Assembly (NCBI GenBank): GCA_016218885.1
Contig: JACRCT010000149.1
Span: 1 to 32,053, forward strand
Length of the DNA stretch: 32,053 bases
Direction of reading: 5' to 3'
DNA from: Deltaproteobacteria bacterium
GTDB lineage: Bacteria > Myxococcota > Myxococcia > Myxococcales > UBA5297
Every line of letters starts with the position of its first letter. Position 1 is the stretch's first letter. Of the stretch, positions 24,988 to 32,053 are shown piece after piece. Position numbers and translations under genes: made by a program. The notes under the pieces were generated by a model. The model did no database searches and had not been told where the DNA came from. It saw nothing but the letters and a program-made list of their open reading frames with translations.

Positions 24988-25135
24988 GGCCCGGTGGGAG
25001 CTTGAGCAGCCTCCGAGCTCGCCGTAGAGATGGCCGGCCCAGCTCGGCCTCCTCGGTCAGGCTCTTGCGGAAGGCGATATTGCGGATGCCCACCACGCCG
25101 TCCATGGATGGTGGGCACCCGCATCCCATCGCGCG

Positions 25136-26383
25136 CTAACCAACGACCAGCAGATCCGGCCTGAGCAGCATGACGAGGCCGAGGGCGAGCATCACCACGC
25201 CGCTCAGGAGCTTGAGCGCCTTGCCCTGGTTCTCGGTCAGGCGGAAGTGGCCGAGCGTGACCACGAAGAGCCCGACGATGATGGCCAGGGGCACGACGTA
25301 GACCGCGTTGTAGAGCGCCATGTAGCCGTAGCGCACCAGCGTCGACGGCTCGCGGTCGGCCAGGACCTTCGTGTAGATGGCGGGAAAGCCCACCGTGCAA
25401 CCGAGCTCCACGAAGTTCGCGAACACCGCGAGGACGGCGGTGCCCACGAAGGCGATGGCGCTGCTCCTCTCCTGCAGGATCCGCCGAGCCCGCGCGGCGA
25501 TCCTCGGCTTGGCGCTTTCCGGGATGGTGAGGGAGATGCCCCGCTTGAACCAGAAGAGCTCCTTGACGTTGACCAGCCCCATCGCGATCGCCACCACGGC
25601 CAGCAGCACCGTGACCATTCTGCTCATTCCGATGACCAGGAAGAGGTTGAGCCAGGCGGCCATGAACGCGAAGTAGACGAGCCCCGAGGCGAGCACGAAG
25701 GTCGCGCCGATCATGGCGATGCGCCCGCGCTGCTTCGAGTAGACGAGGATGCCCAGCAGGAAGGTGAGCACCCACATCGCGCATGGATTCATGCTGTCGA
25801 GCAGGCCAACGATCACCGTGAAGTTGACCAGTGAGATCTGGTCGGTCCTCAAGGTGCCGAGGAGCGGCACCTTCAGCTCCCGGGCGCGCTCGCAGTCGCC
25901 GTTCATGGAGAGCCCGGAGAGCGCGTGGACCTTCTCCAAAAGGGCCGCGCAGGTCTGGTCCTTGTAGAAGCCGACGAAAGCCTCGTCGCCGAGGAAGAAG
26001 GTGGGGATGCCCTTCACCGTCGTGCCGTGGCGCGCAGCGGTCTCGTGGAAGCGCCGACGATTCTCGGGGTCGGCCTTCACCTCGTACTTGCGGACGACGA
26101 GGTTCGGGTACCTGCGCTCGAGCTCGGGCAGCCACTGCAGGGCCTCGTGGCAGTGCGGGCAGTCGTGGGCGTAGAACAGCTCCAGCACGACCGGTTTGCC
26201 GCCTTGGACGGGGCCGAGCGTCTCGGGGCGAGGCTCGACGGGCGTGGCAGAAGAGGCCTTGGGGGTGGACGAGCAGCGCCCCGCGATCTCGTCGATGGAG
26301 CAGGAATCCGCGCGGGCGCGCGCCACAGGAAGCGTCAGGAGCGCGATGAGCAGCAGCGCCGCTCGATGTGGTGCACAGGACAT
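25136..26383 (-). CDS. Thioredoxin-fold (CPHC) domain fused to CcdA/DsbD-like membrane domain
   Basis: Signal peptide. VVLELFYAHDCPHCHEALQWLPEL and GIPTFFLGDEAFVGF. TM part with DSMNPCAMWVLTFLLGILVY and ELGCTVGFPAIYTKVL (paired membrane Cys). Confidence 0.85.
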   Translation of the reverse strand: MSCAPHRAALLLIALLTLPVARARADSCSIDEIAGRCSSTPKASSATPVEPRPETLGPVQGGKPVVLELFYAHDCPHCHEALQWLPELERRYPNLVVRKYEVKADPENRRRFHETAARHGTTVKGIPTFFLGDEAFVGFYKDQTCAALLEKVHALSGLSMNGDCERARELKVPLLGTLRTDQISLVNFTVIVGLLDSMNPCAMWVLTFLLGILVYSKQRGRIAMIGATFVLASGLVYFAFMAAWLNLFLVIGMSRMVTVLLAVVAIAMGLVNVKELFWFKRGISLTIPESAKPRIAARARRILQERSSAIAFVGTAVLAVFANFVELGCTVGFPAIYTKVLADREPSTLVRYGYMALYNAVYVVPLAIIVGLFVVTLGHFRLTENQGKALKLLSGVVMLALGLVMLLRPDLLVVG

Positions 26384-26527
26384 GGAATCGCTTTGATCTC
26401 GTTGCCGGCCGTCGGGAGGCTTGGGGAACAAGCGAGCGCCGAGTTGATTCCCCACCTGGTGGCGCTCCCCTCGCTTGCGTCACCCGGGTGGGCTCGGCCG
26501 CCATCACCTACTGCCGATAGCACGCCG

Positions 26528-26626
26528 GCGATAGCGCGCGCTCCGCCACATGCCGCGACGTGTCGCCCATCGCCCAGGCGAGGCACGAGGAGCGCGAGCG
26601 CCGGGTCTCTCCGCACGCGCTATCGC
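26528..26626. repeat. Inverted repeat gcgatagcgcg...cgcgctatcgc (11-bp arms, 77 bp apart)
   Basis: Arms at 26528-26538 and 26616-26626. The second arm overlaps the stop codon of the 26620-28383 gene. Confidence 0.9.
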
Positions 26627-28383
26627 GAAGATCGCCGGCGGCGCAGCATGGCCACCAGAGCCAGCCCCCCCAGGCTCGCGAAGGCCGCGCTGGCCACTTC
26701 AGCTTGAGCACCGCCGGCCAACGCACAGGACCAGCCCGGGTAGCCCAGGCGCTCCGGCGCCTCACTCGCGTCGGAGGCGGCATCTGGCATCGCCACCTCC
26801 GGGCCAGCGTCGGGAGGGGTCGCTGGAGAGGTGGCATCCTCACCCGCCAAGCCTGCATCCGAAGCCGCGTCCTCTCCCGCTGCCGAGACGCCGGAGTCCC
26901 AAGCGTCGGCATCCTGCCCAGGCGGCGCGGCATCGGGCGCACCGCTGTCATCGGCAGTGCTATTCGCGTCGCCAGTGCTCGCGTCGGGCCTGCCCGCGTC
27001 GAGGCCGGCGCAGTCGTCATCGACGCCGTCGCAATTGGAACCTCCGCCTCTGGAGGGACAGCAACCGTCGGAGGGCCCGCATTGCGTAATCACCAGATCA
27101 GCTGGGCAGTACGGGTGGACCCCATCACAGCTCTCGGCGACGTCGCACGCTCCTGCTTGCACACGGCAGGCACTGAGGGAGGAGCGCAGCCTGCAATCGC
27201 TCGTGCAACAGGTACCGCCCTGGCCGTTGCCCGGCGAGCCCAAGTCGCATTGCTCGTCGAGGTCGACCACGCCGTTGCCGCACTGCGGTGCCTGCTCCCT
27301 GGCCAGGGCCGCGATCTCGTTTCCGCTCAAGGCCCGGGTGTAGATGCGCACCAGGTCGATCGCCCCATCGGCGTCGTAGCGGTCGCTCGTCATCAACGTA
27401 TTGCGCGACCCGAGCCACCAGGAGCAATGCTCGACGATCTCCGCACCGCTGAGGGTGGTCGTCGTCGGGTTGGCGGTGTCGCCGTTGATGTAGAGATACA
27501 TCTGCCCCAGGCTGCGATTCACGACTCCTGCCACGTGATGCCATTGGCCGACGTCATAACGAGCTTGCGGGTTCGGGCCATACCTGGAATCGATGAATGG
27601 GTCCCCCGCGCTGGTGGAGATTTGCATGAAGAAGGTGCGGTCGTGAGAATATGCGATGTATTCGCCGGATCTGCCCAGGATGGCATATCCCCCGTAGTTG
27701 CGATGGGTCGCGTCGGCGGCCGGCGGTTCGCTCGCTGGCTTGAACCAAGCGGAAAGAGTGAAGCTGCCTAGCACTGCGTCTCCGAGCGAGGCATTGGCCG
27801 GCAAGTAGGGAATCTCCACCGCTTGACGCTCTGTGGTGTAGTCGACCCGAAGCGCCTGCCCGGACCGGCCTCCTTCCCAGATTGGAGACCCATTGAAGAA
27901 TCCGTCATTACAGATGCCGGGTGGAATGCAATTACCCGAGGTATCGGCCACCGTGGTACCGGTTCCCTCATCCAGCAGCCATTCCCCGACCAACCCGATG
28001 CGGGAGACGACGCGACATACTCCTCCTTCGCAAATCCCCGGCAGCCCCTGGAGGCAGTCGGTGCCATCCGCCACCTGATGGTCGGAAGGGCAGTTCTGCG
28101 AGCTGCCATCGCATGACTCTGCGAGGTCGCAGGGACCCGTTGCGGGCCGGCACTCGGTCTGCGCGGGCTTGAGCTGACACGAGACCGTGCAGCAGCTCGT
28201 CAGCTGTCCATTGGCGGCTCCCAGGTCGCATTGCTCGGGGGATTCGCGCTGCCCATCGCCGCAGGTGGCGGCCCACGCGAACGAGGGAGCCGCGACCAAC
28301 ATCAATATCGAAGCCCACTGCAACGCCCTGCTCGGCCTCCAGAATGCGCGAGGTCGAATGCTGCTATCGAGGCCGGCGATCAT
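26620..28383 (-). CDS. Secreted Cys-rich LamG-domain protein with disintegrin-like motifs and MYXO-CTERM-like tail
   Basis: Signal peptide to SFAWA. CRPATGPCDLAESCDGSSQNCPSD and CRVQAGACDVAESCDGVHPYCPAD. LamG (GEWLLDEGTGTTVADTSG...DLVRIYTRALSGNEIAAL). Asp/Ala-rich linker. C-terminal YPGWSCALAGG...LGGLALVAMLRRRR. RBS gaggag before ATG 28383. Confidence 0.85.
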   Translation of the reverse strand: MIAGLDSSIRPRAFWRPSRALQWASILMLVAAPSFAWAATCGDGQRESPEQCDLGAANGQLTSCCTVSCQLKPAQTECRPATGPCDLAESCDGSSQNCPSDHQVADGTDCLQGLPGICEGGVCRVVSRIGLVGEWLLDEGTGTTVADTSGNCIPPGICNDGFFNGSPIWEGGRSGQALRVDYTTERQAVEIPYLPANASLGDAVLGSFTLSAWFKPASEPPAADATHRNYGGYAILGRSGEYIAYSHDRTFFMQISTSAGDPFIDSRYGPNPQARYDVGQWHHVAGVVNRSLGQMYLYINGDTANPTTTTLSGAEIVEHCSWWLGSRNTLMTSDRYDADGAIDLVRIYTRALSGNEIAALAREQAPQCGNGVVDLDEQCDLGSPGNGQGGTCCTSDCRLRSSLSACRVQAGACDVAESCDGVHPYCPADLVITQCGPSDGCCPSRGGGSNCDGVDDDCAGLDAGRPDASTGDANSTADDSGAPDAAPPGQDADAWDSGVSAAGEDAASDAGLAGEDATSPATPPDAGPEVAMPDAASDASEAPERLGYPGWSCALAGGAQAEVASAAFASLGGLALVAMLRRRRSSR

Positions 28384-28406
28384 CAGTCTCCTCGCAAGGG
28401 AGCCGG

Positions 28407-28436
28407 ATGATAGGCCCATCGTCAGAAGCCAATCAA
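28407..28436 (-). promoter_or_regulatory. Candidate sigma70-like promoter for the 26620-28383 gene
   Basis: Minus strand TTGATT-N18-TATCAT, positioned just upstream of GAGGAG and the ATG at 28383. Confidence 0.35.
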
Positions 28437-28586
28437 GCGCGCCACCAATGTGTCTCCACAGGGTTTTTCACGCTCGTCGACGCTCGAGTGGCGGATGAGG
28501 AAGCCGGAAGGAGCGAAGGCGCTCTCGCGCCTCTCGTCCAGGAGGTAGTCGTCCGGCTTGCGCCCATCTGCTAGATTCCGCGGGCG

Positions 28587-29939
28587 ATGAATGACGACCG
28601 CACCATCCCCAACCGACCTGCCGGATTGCCCGTGCGCGGGATGCGCCTCGAGGTGCTGCGCGGCCCCGATGTGGGGCGCATCCTTCAGGCACGCGGCGAG
28701 CGGATGACCATCGGCACCGCCAGCGGCAACGATCTTCAGCTCACCGATCCCACCGTCTCGCGCTACCACCTGGAGCTCGAGCGGCGCGCCGACCACATCG
28801 TGGCCAAGGACCTTGGCTCGACCAACGGAACCCACATCGGCCGCGTACAGCTGCAGGACCAGGACGCGTGCATCAGCCTGGGCACGACGTTGGACCTGGG
28901 CCAGACCAGCCTGCGCGTCGACGACGGGGGCGTGCTGCTGCTGGAGCTGCGAGGCGACGAAGCGCTCGGCGGGCTGCGCGGGCGCTCCACGGCGATCCAG
29001 CGACTCATGGCCACGGTGGCCAACCTGGCGGAGAACGACGCCTCGGTGCTCGTGATGGGCGAGTCGGGCACGGGCAAGGACGTGGTGGCCCGGGCCATCC
29101 ACGAGCTGGGGCCGCGGGCCCGCCATCCCTTCGTGACGGTGGACTGTGGCGCCGTCACCCCCAACCTCTTCGCCAGCGAGCTCTTCGGGCACGAGCGCGG
29201 GGCCTTCACCGGGGCCGACCGGCGGCACCTGGGCGCCTTCGAGCGCGCCAGCGGTGGGACGCTCTTTCTGGACGAGATCGGTGAGCTGCCTGCGGCGATG
29301 CAGGCCGCGCTGCTCGGGGCACTGGAACGGCGCCGCATCCGCCGCGTGGGCGGCACCGAGGAGCTCGACGTCGACGTCCGAGTCGTCAGCGCCACCAACC
29401 GCGACCTGCGTGCCGAGGTCAACAAGAGCGCCTTCCGACTGGACCTCTACTACCGGCTGGCGGTGGTGTTGGTGACCGTCCCCGCCCTCCGGGAGCACCT
29501 GGAGGACATTCCCGATCTCGTGGAGCATTTTCTTCGCGAAACGGGCGAGGACCGTCCTCTCGAGGCCCTCTTCCCTCCTGCGGCGATGCAAGAGCTGCAG
29601 GCCCACCGCTGGCCCGGGAACGTGCGCGAGCTGCGCAACCTCGTCGAGGCCACCCTGGCCACGGGCCAGCCCGTGCCTCTGGGCCCTTCGTCTCCAGCCT
29701 CGGCCTCCACCTCGACCTCAGGCCACGCGCAAGCCTCGCCGCCGGGCGAAGCCTTCGAGCTGAGCTACCGCGAGGCTCGAGGCGCAGTGCTGCAGGAGTT
29801 CGAGGCCCGCTACCTGCGCCACCTGCTCGCCCGGAGCCAAGGCAACGTGCGCCAGGCGGCACGTTTGGCACGGATGGATCGCTCCTATCTCATCGAGCTG
29901 CTGCGGCGCCACGGCCTGAGCGCGGCCGGGTCGACCTGA
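28587..29939 (+). CDS. FHA-domain sigma54-dependent transcriptional activator (enhancer-binding protein)
   Basis: FHA: MTIGTASGNDLQLTDPTVSRYHLEL...KDLGSTNGTHIG. AAA+: GESGTGKD Walker A, GAFTGA loop, GTLFLDEIGELP, RWPGNVRELRN. C-terminal Fis-type HTH GNVRQAARLARMDRSYLIELLRRHGL. Confidence 0.95.
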   Translation: MNDDRTIPNRPAGLPVRGMRLEVLRGPDVGRILQARGERMTIGTASGNDLQLTDPTVSRYHLELERRADHIVAKDLGSTNGTHIGRVQLQDQDACISLGTTLDLGQTSLRVDDGGVLLLELRGDEALGGLRGRSTAIQRLMATVANLAENDASVLVMGESGTGKDVVARAIHELGPRARHPFVTVDCGAVTPNLFASELFGHERGAFTGADRRHLGAFERASGGTLFLDEIGELPAAMQAALLGALERRRIRRVGGTEELDVDVRVVSATNRDLRAEVNKSAFRLDLYYRLAVVLVTVPALREHLEDIPDLVEHFLRETGEDRPLEALFPPAAMQELQAHRWPGNVRELRNLVEATLATGQPVPLGPSSPASASTSTSGHAQASPPGEAFELSYREARGAVLQEFEARYLRHLLARSQGNVRQAARLARMDRSYLIELLRRHGLSAAGST

Positions 29940-29952
29940 TTGCCGCTGAGGC

Positions 29953-29998
29953 GCGCGGGCGCTCGGCCCGCGATTCCCTGCGCAGGTCCTGCGCAGGG
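29953..29998. repeat. Two adjacent hairpins after the sigma54 activator gene
   Basis: cgcgggc-gctcg-gcccgcg, then ccctgcgcag-gtc-ctgcgcaggg (10-bp perfect stem, 29976-29998). Neither is followed by a T-run. Confidence 0.7.
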
Positions 29999-30063
29999 CG
30001 GTTCGTTGCCGCTGCCATCATCGCAGAATAGGATCACGCGACATCCGGCAAGGGAACACCCGA

Positions 30064-31689
30064 ATGTCGTCTCGTGAAGCACCCCCACCCGAAGGGCCCG
30101 GCCTGGCCGGCGCCACCTTGCCCTCGCACGTAGGCAGCTACGCCGTCCTCCACCAGATTGCCCGGGGCGGGATGGCCGAGATCTTCCTCGCCCGCGCCAC
30201 GGGCCTGGAGGGCTTCGAGAAGCTCGTCGTCGTCAAGAAGATGCTGCCGGAGCTGGCCGCCAACTCCGAGATGGTGAAGATGTTCCTCGACGAGGCGCGC
30301 ATCGCCGGGATGCTGCACCACCCCAACGTGGTGCAGATCTACGACGTCGGCCAGATGGCGGGTCAGTACTTCTTCGCCATGGAGTTCCTGCACGGCGCAG
30401 ATGTCTCGCGCATCTTGAAGGCGGTGCGCAACCGCGAGCAGGAGCTGCCTCTGGAGCACGCCCTGAACATCGCCATCGGGGTGTGCGCGGGCCTGCACTA
30501 CGCACACGAGAAGCTCAGCCTGGACGGCAAGCCCCTCAACATCATCCACCGCGACATCTCCCCTCAGAACGTCTTCGTCACCTTCGACGGCGGGGTGAAG
30601 GTCGTCGACTTCGGCATCGCCAAGGCCTCGCATCGGGCCTCGGCGACGCGGGTGGGGACCTTCAAGGGGAAGGTCCGCTACATGTCGCCCGAGCAGTGCA
30701 GCGGGCAGGCCTTGGACCGGCGCAGCGACATCTTCACGGTGGCCATCCTCCTGTGGGAGATGACGACTGGGATGCGCCTGTGGCGTGGGCCGAGCGACTT
30801 CGAAGTGATGAAGGCGGTGGTGGAGCAGGACGCGCCTCGTCCGTCGACGGTCAAGCCGGGCTATCCGCCCGAGCTCGAAGAGATGGTGATGAAGGGGCTG
30901 CGGCGCGACGTACAAGGGCGGTATCCCACTGCCGAGGCGCTGCAGCTGGACCTGGAAGCCTTCGCCCGCGAGCGCAAGGCGGTCATCTCCTCGGTGGCCC
31001 TCTCGCAGTACATGCGCGACCTGTTCCGCGAGGAGATCGATGCTTGGCTCGTGGCCCAGAAGGAGGGAAGAGCGCTCGGGGATCATCTAGCGCAGAAGCT
31101 CGACGAGCAGGCTCCCCACACTCCGACCTCGGGAGGGATCGGGCTGCCCATCGCTGTGGGACAGGGGGCTGAGCGAGCCTTGAAACGGGAATCGCCGGCG
31201 CCCTCCGGTGGATCGCTGCCTCGCCCCACCACCGCGACCGTGTCCGGTCGAGGTGTGCACCGCCCTCAACGGAGGAGGCGAGGCGTGGGCGCACTCGCCC
31301 TCGGCACATGCCTCGCCGCCGGGGCACTGGCAGCCCTCGCCTTCCAGATCATGTCGCGCCCGAAGGCGACGGACGCACCGCAGCAGCTGACATCGCCGGC
31401 TGCGTTCGCACGTGACGCCGCGGCCGAGCCCGCTGCCGCAGATGGAGGGGCGCCCGATGCGGTGGACGCCATGGTGGACGACGGCACGACTCCCCTTGCT
31501 CCTCTCTCTTCGCTGCCCCCGACCGTTGCCCCGGGCCTGCCAGTACAGAGCGGCACGGATGCGGGGCGCCCCCCGCGCCTGCGCCGGCCGAAGCCCACCT
31601 CGATTCGCGAAGGCGACAAGCCGCGTCCGTCAGGGAAAGGGCGACACGCGACCCCCGAGGAGCTCGATCCCGACCGGCCGCTTCCCTAG
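30064..31689 (+). CDS. Membrane-anchored Ser/Thr protein kinase (Pkn2-like)
   Basis: ARGGMAEIFLA, VVVKKM, HRDISPQNVFV, DFGIAKA, RYMSPEQ, SDIFTVAILLWEM. Single TM GALALGTCLAAGALAALAF near the C-terminus. Confidence 0.94.
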   Translation: MSSREAPPPEGPGLAGATLPSHVGSYAVLHQIARGGMAEIFLARATGLEGFEKLVVVKKMLPELAANSEMVKMFLDEARIAGMLHHPNVVQIYDVGQMAGQYFFAMEFLHGADVSRILKAVRNREQELPLEHALNIAIGVCAGLHYAHEKLSLDGKPLNIIHRDISPQNVFVTFDGGVKVVDFGIAKASHRASATRVGTFKGKVRYMSPEQCSGQALDRRSDIFTVAILLWEMTTGMRLWRGPSDFEVMKAVVEQDAPRPSTVKPGYPPELEEMVMKGLRRDVQGRYPTAEALQLDLEAFARERKAVISSVALSQYMRDLFREEIDAWLVAQKEGRALGDHLAQKLDEQAPHTPTSGGIGLPIAVGQGAERALKRESPAPSGGSLPRPTTATVSGRGVHRPQRRRRGVGALALGTCLAAGALAALAFQIMSRPKATDAPQQLTSPAAFARDAAAEPAAADGGAPDAVDAMVDDGTTPLAPLSSLPPTVAPGLPVQSGTDAGRPPRLRRPKPTSIREGDKPRPSGKGRHATPEELDPDRPLP

Positions 31690-31693
31690 CCTG

Positions 31694-31714
31694 GCGCCCC
31701 TTGGGCGCGTTCTT
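31694..31714 (+). terminator. Possible Rho-independent terminator after the kinase gene (overlaps a sigma54-like promoter match)
   Basis: GCGCCC-CTT-GGGCGC hairpin followed by GTTCTT, 5 bp after the kinase stop. Confidence 0.35.
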
Positions 31715-31717
31715 GCA
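31702..31717 (+). promoter_or_regulatory. Candidate sigma54 (-24/-12) promoter upstream of the TPR gene
   Basis: TGG-GCGCGTTC-TTGCA fits TGG-N8-TTGCW spacing, though not the full TGGCACG. Located about 70 bp before the GTG start. Confidence 0.35.
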
Positions 31718-31788
31718 CCGAACCTCTTGAAGAGAATAAATGGCGTCGGATAAGGCAGGCCGAGGCTTGGCCTGCGGAGCTCCCATCC

Positions 31789-32053
31789 GTGATTCGCAAC
31801 CCCGGCCCCTTTCTTGTGGTTGTCGTGGGGATGGCCCTCGTTGGCGTGCAGGCGCTCGCCGAGACTCCGGCAACGAGCGGCGCTCGCCTCGAGGCGACGC
31901 GGCATCTCGAGCGCGGCCTTCGCTCCTACGACGTGCAGCAGTACGAGGAGGCCATCGCCCAGTTCAAGAAGGGCTACCAGCTCGACCCGCGGCCCGAGTT
32001 CCTCTTCGCGCTGGCGCAAGCCGAGCGGCTGCGCGGCAACTGCAGGAATGCCG
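31789..32053 (+). CDS. Secreted/periplasmic TPR-like protein (3' truncated by window edge)
   Basis: GTG start with GGAG upstream. MIRNPGPFLVVVVGMALVGVQALAETPATSGARLEATRHLERGLRSYDVQQYEEAIAQFKKGYQLDPRPEFLFALAQAERLRGNCRNA, a TPR-type helix pair. Confidence 0.75.
   Translation, partial: MIRNPGPFLVVVVGMALVGVQALAETPATSGARLEATRHLERGLRSYDVQQYEEAIAQFKKGYQLDPRPEFLFALAQAERLRGNCRNA

Noticed and set aside
25088-25116. gcccacca...tggtgggc hairpin between convergent genes as a Rho-independent terminator
   Set aside because: 8-bp stem with a long loop and no T-run on either strand; too weak to call.
24846-26507. 553-aa minus-strand ORF
   Set aside because: Overlaps the Trx-CcdA fusion gene on the same strand in another frame; Arg/Pro/His-rich out-of-frame translation.
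29996-30009. GG-N10-GC (agGGCGGTTCGTTGCc) as a sigma54 promoter for the kinase gene
   Set aside because: Only the minimal GG/GC spacing plus TTGC fits, without the upstream T. Such matches are frequent in high-GC DNA and this one overlaps a hairpin arm.
1-32053. tRNA, rRNA, integrase/transposase, prophage or classical defence system genes
   Set aside because: No cloverleaf/CCA pattern, rRNA signature, transposase/integrase motif or known defence-gene motif was recognised on reading the sequence and ORF translations. A formal search could not be run.

Overview
This is a high-GC bacterial window, probably Myxococcota. That inference rests on MYXO-CTERM-like C-termini, disintegrin-like Cys-rich repeat proteins, an FHA-sigma54 activator and a Pkn-type kinase. 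I support 21 CDS, two of them truncated by the window edges. From left to right they are: a radical SAM/SPASM-like protein (5' truncated); a split transketolase pair with a 4-bp start/stop overlap; an outer-membrane-type small protein; a GT39-like membrane protein (-); a lipoprotein with 8 disintegrin-like repeats, three 95-aa Cys-rich modules and a PHP metallohydrolase domain (-); a Cys-rich/LamG/Cys-rich/beta-helix lipoprotein; an S1 protease with MYXO-CTERM-like tail; a TrpB2-like enzyme (-); an OM transporter-like protein; a four-gene operon with two MuiA/DUF4139 paralogues, a zinc-ribbon/ankyrin protein and a membrane protein; small hypothetical proteins; a thioredoxin-CcdA/DsbD-like fusion (-) downstream of another Cys-rich LamG/MYXO-CTERM protein (-); and an FHA-sigma54 activator, Ser/Thr kinase and TPR protein (3' truncated). 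The most interesting non-coding signals are a possible Trp-codon leader peptide with mutually exclusive hairpins upstream of trpB2, a decayed fragment of the same trpB2 gene in an intergenic region about 5.5 kb away, and several strong palindromes and short tandem repeats. No tRNA, rRNA, CRISPR array or intact transposon was recognised. All calls come from reading the sequence; no database search was run.
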